The position numbers and the translations under genes are program-made. This document shows positions 27,588-37,600 of a stretch of DNA of 64,000 nucleotides, piece after piece. Position 1 is the first letter of the stretch. Every line of letters starts with the position of its first letter. The stretch is from Limisphaera sp026417315 (GTDB lineage Bacteria > Verrucomicrobiota > Verrucomicrobiia > Limisphaerales > Limisphaeraceae): NCBI RefSeq assembly GCF_049537125.1, contig NZ_JBMVQY010000001.1:868001-932000 (forward strand). The letters run 5' to 3'. The notes under the pieces are model-generated. The model was not told where the DNA came from and ran no database searches. It worked only from the letters and a program-made list of their open reading frames with translations.

Positions 27588-30500
27588 TCACGAATTCGGA
27601 TCCGATCGCTTCACCAACCACCACACGGTACCCGGACCGAGCTCGAGCCGCGCCGCGCCGTCGACAGTTTCCCGTCGGACCACCTGCCCGGTTTGGGGGC
27701 TCACCTCGCGGCGTTCCCAGGTCTCTCCGGCGCGGCCCGGAGTGAACACGGCGGGCTCCGCAGTCCACACCAGCCACTGCTGCCCGGCCTCGACCAGAAC
27801 ATGCATCGGCGCGGCGGTTTGAACCTGTTGGGCCAGCATGCGGGGGACGGCCCGCAACAATTCGGGATCCGTGGAGGTCGGCAGACGGGGCAGGGAACCG
27901 CCCGCGCAAAGCCAGGCCCAACCCGCCGTGTCAAAGTCACAGAGAAGCGCCTTGTCCGGAAACCGCCGCCGGTATTCCGCGGCTATCGCGGCGAGATCTT
28001 CGTCGCGGGGTCGCCCCCCGCGCCACCGGCGTTCCCACTGGCGCGGCGCCAGATGCTGACCTCCGGGCGGCGCAAACTCGCCCTGCGCCGTCCGCCACCA
28101 GTACCGAAAGTCGATCACGTCCACGCGAGCTGCATACCGGGGATCGCCGAGGATGGTATCCTGAACGTCCTTCGGCGCCGACAGCACCACCACCGGGTCC
28201 TCACGGCTCTCGCCGGCCCACTCGTCCACGACATCCAGCCAGAACCTCACAAAATGGACCGGCCCGGTGAACTCGGCCCCCGGTGAATGCAGCACGTTGG
28301 CGCGGGCCCGCAGGGCCTCCAGGCACTGCCGGATGTACCGGCGATGCAACGGCCGACGCACCGGATGGGTCACGTCATAAAACGCCTCCGCCATGAAAAT
28401 TCGCTTGTCGCCGGCATAAGGAGGCGGCTCCGGAAAACCGGTGTCGTTGATGTTGTTGGCGGTGCGCCACGGAAAGTCGGCCCAGTGCGCGCCCGCCTCC
28501 AGGACGTTGTGCTGAAAGTAGTGCTGGTGAAGGAGCACGAACCCGCGCGACTCACAGCGAACCGCAAAATCGCGGAGCCGTGACCAGTACCACGGGTTGA
28601 AGCGGGTCAGGTCGTACCGGCTGAGCCCGTCCCAGGCGCGACCCTGCCCGCTGCGGGCGAACGGCTGCTCGAAAAACGGCGCGACCACTTCCCCGTCCGG
28701 GCGTCGGATCATCTGGTGATCGTCGCGGCGTCGATCGTACCACAAGCCGTGATGATGCTCGAAGACGGGACGGCCCTGCTGTGCCATTGCATGCAGCACA
28801 TCGTCCAGATCGTCGGTCCAGCCGGGCCCGATTCGCCCCGGCACGAACCGGGTCAGTGCGGGTCCCGACTGCGCCGCCTCCTCGGGTCGCAAACTCCCGC
28901 GCCACCACGCCGTCTTGAGGATGCCCCCCGTGAGCAACCGACCGTCCACCACCAGCCAGCCCCGGACGATCTGCACGGGCCGAGCCGGATGCGACGGGGC
29001 CGAGCCCGAGATCGGTCCTCGTCTCCACCGCGGCGCCTCCCCCGGATCCGCAAGACCGGGGTTCCCTTCCGCCAAAGATTCGATGAATGACCTCAAGGTT
29101 CCTGCGGGTTCTCGCGACTGCCGTGTCAGTTCCGCGGCCCGTTCGGGCGTCGGGTTGGTCACTTCCTCACGAGATTTCGACCACCACGCCACCTGCGCGG
29201 CGGCCTCGGGACCCAGGCGGGTTCGAACCTGCGCCCGCCACAAACTCTCCGGCCGCACGAACTCGTTGGACTGCCGCCAGATTCCGTTGCCCTCGAACCC
29301 GCCCCACGAACCAAACGACACGTTCCACGCCCCGGGCGGGTTCCAACACCGGATCACCGACGCGCTGCAATTCCACAACACCGAGTAGGCCGCCGCCCAT
29401 CCAATTGCCTGGTGATTCCCGGGCCAGAAGCCCAGGTTCAATCCGCCGCCATCCACCTGGACGTTGTCGAACACCACCCCGCTGGCCCAGCTGCCCAGAG
29501 CACCACTGTCGCCGTGGGCCTCGAGGGCCTGGCAGAGCACAAACGCATTCGGACCGGCCGCGGCATGACCCACCCCGAAATCCCGCCGGCCCCGTTGCGA
29601 AAAACAGCGGAGGAACAACGTCTGTTGTCCTGCGGTGAAAAACGTTTCGCGCCGGTGTCCGCCCAACTCGGAGACCGGGTCCAGCGCCACACAATCCTGC
29701 ACGGTGACGCGCCGTGCCGTCTCGTACACCGCCACGGCCGAACCGGCGAAAAACCGGACGGTCACCTGCCGGACCCACGCGTCCTCGACCGCCTCCAGCG
29801 TGATCCCGCACCAGGCATGGTCTTCGTCCCATGGCCGCTCGGGACCCCGGGCCAGTTCGAGGCACAGATTCTCGATTCCCACGTTCCGCAAACGCCCCGG
29901 CCAGTCCACCTGCGCGATCCATCCACCGCCGAGTTCCGCCTCCAAAGGGGTAGTGAGAGGGACGTCCCACCGGATGCGATCCCCCTCCACCGCGAGCAGG
30001 GTGCGCTCCCAGGCGACATCCCGACTGCCGGGTTTCCACCGCGCGCCGACACCACCGCCCAACTCCTGCATGCCGAGCTTCTCGATCCACGCCTGCGTGG
30101 ATGGACGCACCACGAGAATCCTCTGGCCCGGCTCCAACCCCGCCGCGTCCCGCAGCCGGCAGTCGGTCGCGCCCACCGGGACATACGCGTCCGTCACGGT
30201 CCACGAAGCGTTCGTCCGCAACGTGCGATCCCCGGCTCCGCAGACGCGCACCAGGGTGCGACGATCCGTTCCCGTGGCCACCAACACGGTCCCGTTGGTG
30301 CCCATGCCCTGTCCCCGGAGCACAACTCCCGAGGCACGCAGCACGAGCTGGCCGGCGATCTCGTAGCGACCGCGCAACAGCAGCAACGCGCCCCGCCAGC
30401 CCCGGTCATCCAAGGGACGTGCAGCCAGCTCGTCCAGGGCAGCCTGAATGCGGGCGGTGTTGTCCCCCGGTTGGGGCTCGAGGACCCACACCACCGGGAC

Positions 30501-30710
30501 CTCGGGCACAGGTCGGTCCCCGCCGGCATAGCCACAATGCGAAAAGTCCGGAATCCGGTTCCCGAGCGGGTCCGGTACGCAACTCAGGCGGCCGTCAGGT
30601 CCCAGCGAAACATCGGGTCCGCGAACCGCCTCCGCCGCCAGCAACGGCCCTGCGGCGCACAGCAGTGCCGCGATCCAAGCTCGCAACGTTACCCGCCCGC
30701 TCCGGCTCAT
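27588..30710 (-). CDS. beta-helix plus DUF6298-like exported two-part protein
   Basis: A 1040-residue exported protein with signal peptide MSRSGRVTLRAWIAALLCAA. Residues about 60-480 read as a right-handed parallel beta-helix of the pectate-lyase/DUF4955 type: NTARIQAALDEL, GALLLLRGRYEIAGQLVLRASGV near the start, then repeated short strands such as VTVQDCVALDP and GVVFDNVQVDGG. Residues about 570-1030 resemble the DUF6298 region: GPGWTDDLDDVLHAMAQQGRP, EHHHGLWYDRRRDDHQ, FVLLHQHYFQHNVLEAGAHW, ending in a beta module with WWLVKRSDP. Such proteins are predicted polysaccharide lyases or hydrolases with unproven activity. Its ATG overlaps the preceding TGA (ATGA), so translation is coupled. Confidence 0.75.
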   Translation of the reverse strand: MSRSGRVTLRAWIAALLCAAGPLLAAEAVRGPDVSLGPDGRLSCVPDPLGNRIPDFSHCGYAGGDRPVPEVPVVWVLEPQPGDNTARIQAALDELAARPLDDRGWRGALLLLRGRYEIAGQLVLRASGVVLRGQGMGTNGTVLVATGTDRRTLVRVCGAGDRTLRTNASWTVTDAYVPVGATDCRLRDAAGLEPGQRILVVRPSTQAWIEKLGMQELGGGVGARWKPGSRDVAWERTLLAVEGDRIRWDVPLTTPLEAELGGGWIAQVDWPGRLRNVGIENLCLELARGPERPWDEDHAWCGITLEAVEDAWVRQVTVRFFAGSAVAVYETARRVTVQDCVALDPVSELGGHRRETFFTAGQQTLFLRCFSQRGRRDFGVGHAAAGPNAFVLCQALEAHGDSGALGSWASGVVFDNVQVDGGGLNLGFWPGNHQAIGWAAAYSVLWNCSASVIRCWNPPGAWNVSFGSWGGFEGNGIWRQSNEFVRPESLWRAQVRTRLGPEAAAQVAWWSKSREEVTNPTPERAAELTRQSREPAGTLRSFIESLAEGNPGLADPGEAPRWRRGPISGSAPSHPARPVQIVRGWLVVDGRLLTGGILKTAWWRGSLRPEEAAQSGPALTRFVPGRIGPGWTDDLDDVLHAMAQQGRPVFEHHHGLWYDRRRDDHQMIRRPDGEVVAPFFEQPFARSGQGRAWDGLSRYDLTRFNPWYWSRLRDFAVRCESRGFVLLHQHYFQHNVLEAGAHWADFPWRTANNINDTGFPEPPPYAGDKRIFMAEAFYDVTHPVRRPLHRRYIRQCLEALRARANVLHSPGAEFTGPVHFVRFWLDVVDEWAGESREDPVVVLSAPKDVQDTILGDPRYAARVDVIDFRYWWRTAQGEFAPPGGQHLAPRQWERRWRGGRPRDEDLAAIAAEYRRRFPDKALLCDFDTAGWAWLCAGGSLPRLPTSTDPELLRAVPRMLAQQVQTAAPMHVLVEAGQQWLVWTAEPAVFTPGRAGETWERREVSPQTGQVVRRETVDGAARLELGPGTVWWLVKRSDPNS

Positions 30711-32290
30711 GGCAGGGAACACTCCAAAGGTCGCAGTCCGTCCACCGATCCGATGCGCCGGCCGTCGGCCCAGACCTGCAGCCCGGCCCCACGACCGTAC
30801 CGAGAGCCGTCCCGGTCCCAGATCACCGTCAGCAAGCGTCCGTGATAGGGCACGCCATCCAGACAAAACCAATCCCACGCCCCATCGGGCAGCAACGGCC
30901 AGACCTGGACCGTGGCATCCGGCTGCGGCACGAGTCCCACCACGCCCGCGATGAGCAGGTCCGCATAGGTCGAGTGATTGTAGTCCTTGCTGCGATCCCG
31001 CCCCCGGTTGATCCAGTCGCCCGTAACCTCGTCGTGATATTCCCCGATCCACGGGCGGCCGCGATGTTGATGGCTGCGCGTGTAGGTCAAAAAGGCGTCG
31101 AACCACGCACGGGGCGGCACGGGCACGGAGGCGCCGTGGCGCAACACGCGCGCCAACGCATCCAGCGTCTGGACCGTGGCAAACGGCCAGACGGCTCCGT
31201 CCCATTCGCAACGTCCCACGCCATGGGAGCGGAAGCGCGGATGCCGTCGTTCGGCCGTGGTCAGTCCCGCCGGGGCCCGGAATCCGGCCGGGTCGATGAG
31301 TTGTTGCCACGCCCGTTCGTACCCCCGGCCCGGCGGCACCAAGCCGAAGCGCCACGGCAGAAACCCGATGGCCTCGCGCGCGTCTGCAAGCTGACCGTCT
31401 TCCCGCAAGGTCTTGAAGAACCCGGCCGACTCATCCCAGAGCTTCTCCAACACCAGACTCTGCAGCCGGTCGGCGCGCTGTTCGAATTCCCGGGCCAGGT
31501 CCTCGCGGCGCGCCAGGCGGGCCAGGGCGGCCAGGGCCCGCGCGTTGCCGTACATGTAACAGTTCAACGGCAGGCGCGCATGACGCTCCGTGCGCGACCC
31601 GCTCAGCGATTCCTCCATGCCGTCGCGCACATCGTACTGCCAGAACAAGCCGTCCGGCCGTGCCTGCTCCCGCTCCCAGCGTCGATGGTCCTCCACCAAA
31701 TCCTCCAACCAAACCAGCGCGCCGCTCGGATCCCCCTCCACCAGGAAACGTTCATACACCGCGGCGGCAAGCCACTGGCTGTAGCGGTGCAGATGCGGTT
31801 GGGGTCCGCCCTGATGTCCGCGCAACCAGAAGCGAAGGGTCCCATCCAGAATCTCGAAATCGCGCAACCACCGGCCTTCGGCCAGATGATGGCCCAGAGC
31901 GCAACTGATCGTGTTGTAGGGGCCGGCGTGGCTGACGGGGGGCAAAAACTCCGTCACCACCCAGCCCGTCGGTGTCCGGCGCAAGTGTTTGCGGAAGACC
32001 CACCAGCGGAAATAGTAGGTCCGCACAACCTCTGCGTCCGGGCATTCGAAGAAGGGGATGCGGGACTCCAGCCAGGACCAGGCCTCCGCGTTGGGAATGG
32101 CGTTGGTGACGGTTTCGTCGTCGAGGGCGTTGAACCGTTCAATCCAGGGCCGAAATGAATCCGGTTGAAGCACCTGCGGCGAGGATGCCCGCGCCCACAC
32201 AGCCGAACCTGGCCAGAGCCCCCCGGCCACGGCCAGAAGGCCGAGCCAACGGCTGCCGCAACGCAGGTGCACGGATCGGGCTCGCACCAT
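30707..32290 (-). CDS. exported (alpha/alpha)6-barrel glycosidase, MGH1/GH63-like
   Basis: A 527-residue exported six-hairpin glycosidase. The signal peptide covers CGSRWLGLLAVAGGLWPGSAVWA. The barrel shows the pattern of the mannosylglycerate hydrolase-like/GH63/trehalase group: YYFRWWVFRKHL, CALGHHLAEGRWL, QPHLHRYSQWLAAAVYERF, DGLFWQYDVRDGMEESL, LPLNCYMYGNARALAALARL, EWDGAVWPFATVQTL and GEYHDEVTGDW, ending in YNHSTYADLLIAGVVGLVPQ. An Asp in DVRDGMEE and a Glu near the C-terminal helices would be the catalytic acids by analogy. The substrate is unknown; in this cluster it may trim a pectic side chain. SD AGAGG lies 5 nt before the ATG, and the gene ends with an ATGA overlap. Confidence 0.78.
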   Translation of the reverse strand: MVRARSVHLRCGSRWLGLLAVAGGLWPGSAVWARASSPQVLQPDSFRPWIERFNALDDETVTNAIPNAEAWSWLESRIPFFECPDAEVVRTYYFRWWVFRKHLRRTPTGWVVTEFLPPVSHAGPYNTISCALGHHLAEGRWLRDFEILDGTLRFWLRGHQGGPQPHLHRYSQWLAAAVYERFLVEGDPSGALVWLEDLVEDHRRWEREQARPDGLFWQYDVRDGMEESLSGSRTERHARLPLNCYMYGNARALAALARLARREDLAREFEQRADRLQSLVLEKLWDESAGFFKTLREDGQLADAREAIGFLPWRFGLVPPGRGYERAWQQLIDPAGFRAPAGLTTAERRHPRFRSHGVGRCEWDGAVWPFATVQTLDALARVLRHGASVPVPPRAWFDAFLTYTRSHQHRGRPWIGEYHDEVTGDWINRGRDRSKDYNHSTYADLLIAGVVGLVPQPDATVQVWPLLPDGAWDWFCLDGVPYHGRLLTVIWDRDGSRYGRGAGLQVWADGRRIGSVDGLRPLECSLP

Positions 32291-32325
32291 GGGTGCCTCT
32301 CAATGATTCGCCGGGCCGCCGGAGA

Positions 32326-34644
32326 TCAGTCCGGATCCGGAAACTCGCCCACCAGCCAGCCCAGGTACTCCTCCAGGTTCGTGTAGCCGTCGCCGTTGCG
32401 ATCCTGCTGGGCGTCCACTGGATCCCGGGGATCGAGCCCGGCGCGACGTTCCCAAAAGTCCGGCATGCCGTCGTCGTCCGAATCCCAATCCGGTGGCCGG
32501 CGAATCTCCGGATACTCTTCCCATCCACCCACGTCGTTTTGGGAGTCGGGCAAACCCGGCAAGCCGGTCCGACTGCCGCGGAAACGGGCGGTGCCGGTCC
32601 TGACCTCTTCCAAGATTCGCCGGTCCAGGTCGTCCTGAACCGGGAAGTTGCATCCGACATTTGCCAGCACGTTCGTGAACGTCTCGAAGGCACTGTGCGT
32701 CTGAACCATGGGATCAAAAAACGGCTGGTCGAACAAATACTGCTCGGGCGGTTCCCCCGGCCACAACCGCACGCCACCCCATTTTTCCTCGGGGCCCACG
32801 CGACCTTCCAGGACGTTGCCGGCGACGTAATAGTCCTGCGGACCGAATCTCGGGACGCCCTCCCGCTGGGGCCGCAGAATCCAGAACCACTCCGTGGCCG
32901 GTCCTGGTTTGTAGTAGTTGTTCACGAACTGTACCTTCGCTGCCCCGCCGTCCGTGGCGCGGTGGTGCCAGTTGTAAACCACGTTGTTGCGAATATCCAG
33001 CCAGCCGGCATGACGGCCGCTCTGATTCAGGCCACCGGCCAGGCTCCAGTTGCGACCGGCACAGTGGGCCAACAGATTGTGATGAAAACTGCCGATGTGC
33101 CCGCCGATGCTGGCGGCGTAGCCGTGGCGCGTGCCGGGCGGGTACTTGCGGTGACCGGCCTCGTTGAGCGCTTCGGCGATGAGGGTGCGCTGCAGCGTAA
33201 TGTCCCGCGCGCCGCGGGAACTGAATCCCTCGTCCAACGTCCAACTGATCGAACAGTGATCCACAATGCAGTGGTCGCTGGAAGCCAGGCCCATCCCGTC
33301 CAGGGTCTCCCCGGAAATATCCCCGGGTCGCACGCGGAGGTACCGAATGATCACATCGTGCGTGCCCAGCACGCCAAAGTTGTAGCCGCGAATACAGATG
33401 CCCTTGCCCGGCGCGGTCTGCCCCGCCACGGTCAGATACGGATTCCGCACCACCAGCCGGGATTCCAAGGTGATCGTCCCGCCAACATCAAAAATGACCG
33501 TCCGGGGACCTTCCGCCTCCACGGCCGCGCGCAAGCTGCCGGGACCGTCGTCGTTGAGGTTGGTCACCTTGATCACGCGGCCGCCACGCCCGCCCCGGGC
33601 AAATGCTCCGTACCCCTCCGCCGTGGGAAAGGCCCGGTGACGGATGCGAAACCGCCATATCTCCCCCCGCGTGATCCGACCCGCCGCGTCTTCGGAATCG
33701 ACCCGCCAAAAGTATTCTGCGAAATGACTCAGGCCCGTGAGGCGGTACTCGGCCCTCGTCAGCCGCCCCAGATGAGAAGGGTCCGCCGGACCTGCGGCCT
33801 CCACCGCGGCGCGGTTCGTACCAAAGTAGAGGTGGTGGGCCACGGCCTCGCGCCCCGGGCGCCACCGGAGCGTAACGGTTCCCCCGGCCTCTGCGGGAAC
33901 GTGCTCATCCTCGCGTTCCGGCCAGGGATGCCGCGCTTGCCGCGCCGGGTCGGGTACGTCCACGGCGAAGGCATTCAACACGATTCCAGCCTCTCCCGCA
34001 TCCGCGTGCGCCGGTTGAAACCGCACGAGCACCGAACGCCCCTCCTCGGCCGCGAACTCCACCCATGCCGTGGCCAGGTCATCGTCGTGCCGTGCCCGGC
34101 TGCTGGGTCGAATGGGGCCCGTCTGTTTTTCGTTGCCCACCCATACCTCGAACGGGGTTGGCTCGATCGACCGCGGTTCGTTGTGCCAAGTGGCCAGGCT
34201 GTGTCGGCCCGGCGGCAGACCTTCCAAGACCAGCTCCAGCCACGTTTGGCCCGAAGGGCCATGGACGGTCACACCATCCGATCCCAGTCGCACCCCTTCA
34301 TCCAAGAAACCCTTCACCCAAACCATTTCCAAGCGGTTCGAGGGATGGGCGCGAAGGGTGATCGTCACAGGGCCAAAGCTCCGGCGCTGCTCGGTTCCGG
34401 GCTGCCAGGGCCAGCTTTGCCAACCGACGGCTTCCACATCCCGCCGGCGTTCGGCCGGGTTCAAGTCCACGCGCAATACCCCGGCCCGCCCCGGAACTCC
34501 GCCCGCAAGAAGCAGCAGGAAAACCCACGCAGCGATTGCGGCGCCGCCCCGGCCCGGGGAGCGTGAACCCTGCCGAACCGGTGCGTCGTCCCCGTCCGGA
34601 CTGCCCACCGGACACGAGCGAACCGCCTTCGCCGGCCCGTTCAC
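32326..34644 (-). CDS. exported pectate lyase-like protein with Ca-binding tail
   Basis: A 772-residue exported protein. After a hydrophobic segment (AAIAAWVFLLLLAGGVPG) come a beta-sandwich region, a fibronectin-like module (GTVTLRWRPGREAVAHHLYFG) and a PL1-type parallel beta-helix: AEGYGAFARGGRGGRVIKVT, GSLRAAVEAEGPRTVIFDVGG, SDHCIVDHCSISWTLDE, GSFHHNLLAHCAGRNW, DIRNNVVYNW, KVQFVNNYYKPGP. These are the hallmarks of bacterial pectate lyases that cleave polygalacturonate by beta-elimination. The C-terminus DSDDDGMPDFWERRAGLDP followed by DRNGDGYTNLEEY is a calcium-binding tail common in these enzymes. The GTG at 34644 overlaps the upstream TGA (GTGA), which decides the start over the longer open frame to 34737. 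Confidence 0.87.
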   Translation of the reverse strand: MNGPAKAVRSCPVGSPDGDDAPVRQGSRSPGRGGAAIAAWVFLLLLAGGVPGRAGVLRVDLNPAERRRDVEAVGWQSWPWQPGTEQRRSFGPVTITLRAHPSNRLEMVWVKGFLDEGVRLGSDGVTVHGPSGQTWLELVLEGLPPGRHSLATWHNEPRSIEPTPFEVWVGNEKQTGPIRPSSRARHDDDLATAWVEFAAEEGRSVLVRFQPAHADAGEAGIVLNAFAVDVPDPARQARHPWPEREDEHVPAEAGGTVTLRWRPGREAVAHHLYFGTNRAAVEAAGPADPSHLGRLTRAEYRLTGLSHFAEYFWRVDSEDAAGRITRGEIWRFRIRHRAFPTAEGYGAFARGGRGGRVIKVTNLNDDGPGSLRAAVEAEGPRTVIFDVGGTITLESRLVVRNPYLTVAGQTAPGKGICIRGYNFGVLGTHDVIIRYLRVRPGDISGETLDGMGLASSDHCIVDHCSISWTLDEGFSSRGARDITLQRTLIAEALNEAGHRKYPPGTRHGYAASIGGHIGSFHHNLLAHCAGRNWSLAGGLNQSGRHAGWLDIRNNVVYNWHHRATDGGAAKVQFVNNYYKPGPATEWFWILRPQREGVPRFGPQDYYVAGNVLEGRVGPEEKWGGVRLWPGEPPEQYLFDQPFFDPMVQTHSAFETFTNVLANVGCNFPVQDDLDRRILEEVRTGTARFRGSRTGLPGLPDSQNDVGGWEEYPEIRRPPDWDSDDDGMPDFWERRAGLDPRDPVDAQQDRNGDGYTNLEEYLGWLVGEFPDPD

Positions 34645-37600
34645 GGCTGGACCAGCCGATAGAAGACCGCTTCTGCGGCCGTGCCCACTGTGACCGTGTA
34701 GCGATTGGTTTGCCCCGAGCCGGCGATCGTTTCCCAATCCTCCGGACGCAGACTCAGACCTTCAGCCAGAGAGCGCACCTGCCGCTGCAGGACCCAACCG
34801 ATGTGGCTGTCCGGCCACTGCAATGTGAGTTGACCGGCCGACCACACCACCTGCACCTGGGGCGGCTCCAGCGGCGCCGCCACAATCTTCACAATCCCGT
34901 TGGTGGCCAACTCGCTGCCGTCCCACATCATCCCGGGGCCGGGCGAAGCCGGCTCGAAAACAAAGTCAATGTTCGGATTCAACGGGGTGTTGGGCAGGTT
35001 GAAATTGTTGCTCACCACCAGGAAGGTCTGACCCACGGCGAAGGGCACATTCCCAATGTTGGTCATGGTGATGATCCCGCGGATGTTTCCGAACACGTCC
35101 ACCGCCACCACGTCGTTGCGTGCCGGATGGTTCATGTCCACCTCGATCACCAGCCGGGCCCCTTGGTTCAGGTCGAAGCGGCCCTCCACCGAAAAGACGC
35201 CAATCGAGTGGCCGGGCGACAGCACGCCGCCGTTGTTGATCGCCAGCCGACCATCCGCACCAAGGCTGTAGCCATCCGGGTCACTCACCACACCCTCCCC
35301 CATCAACGTGCCGTTGATGTTGAGCCGGGCGGTGGTGTTGACGAAGCGCCCGTCCAGGATCAGCACGGCACCGGATTCCACCGTGGAGGTGCCCACGGCA
35401 TTGACCGTGCCGGTGATCCGAGCGGTGCCGCCGGCGATCGTAACCGGCCCCTCGATGAGACCACTGCTGTCGAACGTACCCCCTTGGATCGTGATCCCGT
35501 TGCGGATCGTGCCCGAGCTGACCACGGTGCCCGAAGAGGCCAGGCCGTTGATGGTGCCCGCAAAGTTCAGGGTCCCGGCCGGGCCCACCGTGGTGGTGCC
35601 GACCGAACCGCTACCCTGCACCGTGCCCGCCTCCACCACCAGCGGCAACTGGCTGGTCGCGTCCATGATCATCGTACCCGTGCCCTGCTTGGTCATCTGA
35701 CTGGTGCCTGCGATCGTGCCGCCGGAGAAACTGTAGGTTTTGCTCTGGTTGGTCACGAGCACCGGGCCCGGTGCCACGCTCCCCACGACTGTGATGGTGG
35801 TGGTTCCGGCGGCCGTGTCGTCAAACACGGCCGGCGCACCGTTCAGGAAACGTGCATTGCCCCTCCAGTTGGCCGTGGTTTGGTCCCATTGCCCATTGAC
35901 CGTGCCCTCCCAAACCACCTGGGCCGGCGGGTTCGTGTCCACCACGGCCACGAGCAGCTTTCGGCTCGGGTCGTCCAGCAGGTATCCGTAGAAACCGGGC
36001 GGCAGGTCCAAGGTGAGATTCGCCGTGGCCGAATCATACGTAATCAGCGGGATCTCGGCCGGCACCTGGGCCAGGTTGCGAATTTCAGCCAGACGGATCT
36101 GGTTGCCGGTGCCGGAGGCGGTGAAGTTGGTCACGTAGATGTAGGGTTCCCCTCGGCTCCCGTCCACGTGCAGCGTCAGCGTGCCGCCGTTGAGGGTCAG
36201 CCGGGTTAGCTTCTTGTTGGGACCCGCGATCGTGTTGGACAAGATGAGGTGTCCGCCGTTGGTCACCACGAGTTGATTGTCGCCGGACAAGCCGGCGGGC
36301 CCGCCGACGTCCACGCGGTTGATCATGGCCGTCCCGCCCGGGCCCACAAACAGCCGACCCCAAGTGTTCCATGGCTCGCCGCCCGGGTTGGTCTCGGTGT
36401 TGTACCCCAACTCGAGCACCTCGTTGACACGGAAAAGGGCGGTGTTGCTGATGACCAGAGTCCCCTGGCAATAGCCGCGGTAAACCCCGGTGTTGGTCCG
36501 CGTGCCGCCGTCCTGGAACCCGAGCACCGCCCGGTTCACATCCACCACGCCACGGCCCACGAACATTTGCCCCTGGAAATTCGGGTCACCGTTCAGGAAC
36601 GGACGGTCCCGGGCGATGTAGAAAAGGTCCGCCAGAATGTCCACGCTCCCGTTGTTGTCGCCGAAGTAGAGCCAGCTCTTGATGTTGCTGACCCCGCCGC
36701 CCGGGCCACTGTTGTCCGAGACGGCAAAAACCTTCATGCGGCCGCCGTCCACGTTCCGGAAAATCGCCACCGGATTGTCGTTGGCGAACGCAGCGTTGAA
36801 ACGAACCCGTCCCTGCTGGTTGGCCCCCACGAAACAAATGCTTTCCATGTAAAACTCATTGTACGCGCCCAGATAAAGGTCCCGGATCTGCGTCGTACCG
36901 GAAATGCCGCTGCGCATGTAGGCCATGGAAAAGATCCGGCGCTCCGGGTTCTGGTAGTTCTCCGGATCGGTGTAGTGGGCGCGAATGATGTTGGTGCGGG
37001 CCAGGTACACGTTCGGCACGAAACGACGGGGCGCGCCGGTGTACCCGTTGTCCAGCAGATTCCAGTAATTTGGATAACTGGCATAATCCCCCAGGCCCAC
37101 CCGATACACATCGGCCACCAGGGTGCCCAGGCCCGAGAGGTTCAGTTCGTGCGCGATCTGGCCGTCCAACGTGACGGCGATTTCCGCCTGCATGTTGCTG
37201 ACGACCAGACGCCCCTGCGGCCCGGCAATCGTGACGGTGGGCCCGTTACCCAAACCGGCCCATTCGTTCACATAATCGCGGAGGATCCGGAGCCCGCCCG
37301 GGCCCACCACCTGGAGCGTTCGCTGCGGTTCGATCCAGAGTCCGTAGTAGCGGGTGGCGTTCGTCGTGGCGAAACGCAGCGACGCCACCGTCACGTCCTG
37401 GTCCACCACCACGTTGGTAAAGGCGGCCGTCTGTCCGCCCGGATCGCCAAACACGATCTCCGCGCCCTCGGGGGGGACCTGCCCGCCGAGCCAGTTGGTG
37501 GGCTCCGACCACCGGCCCTGCACCTGATCGGCACCCGCCCAGAAACGGGCCACCTGCAGGGTCAGAATCAGGGCGTTGGTGGCGCCGCCCGATCCGACCA

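Noticed and set aside
32155..34566. 803-codon plus-strand open frame opposite the pectate lyase
   Set aside because: Antisense shadow; composition is Arg/Pro/Gly/His-rich with no family similarity.
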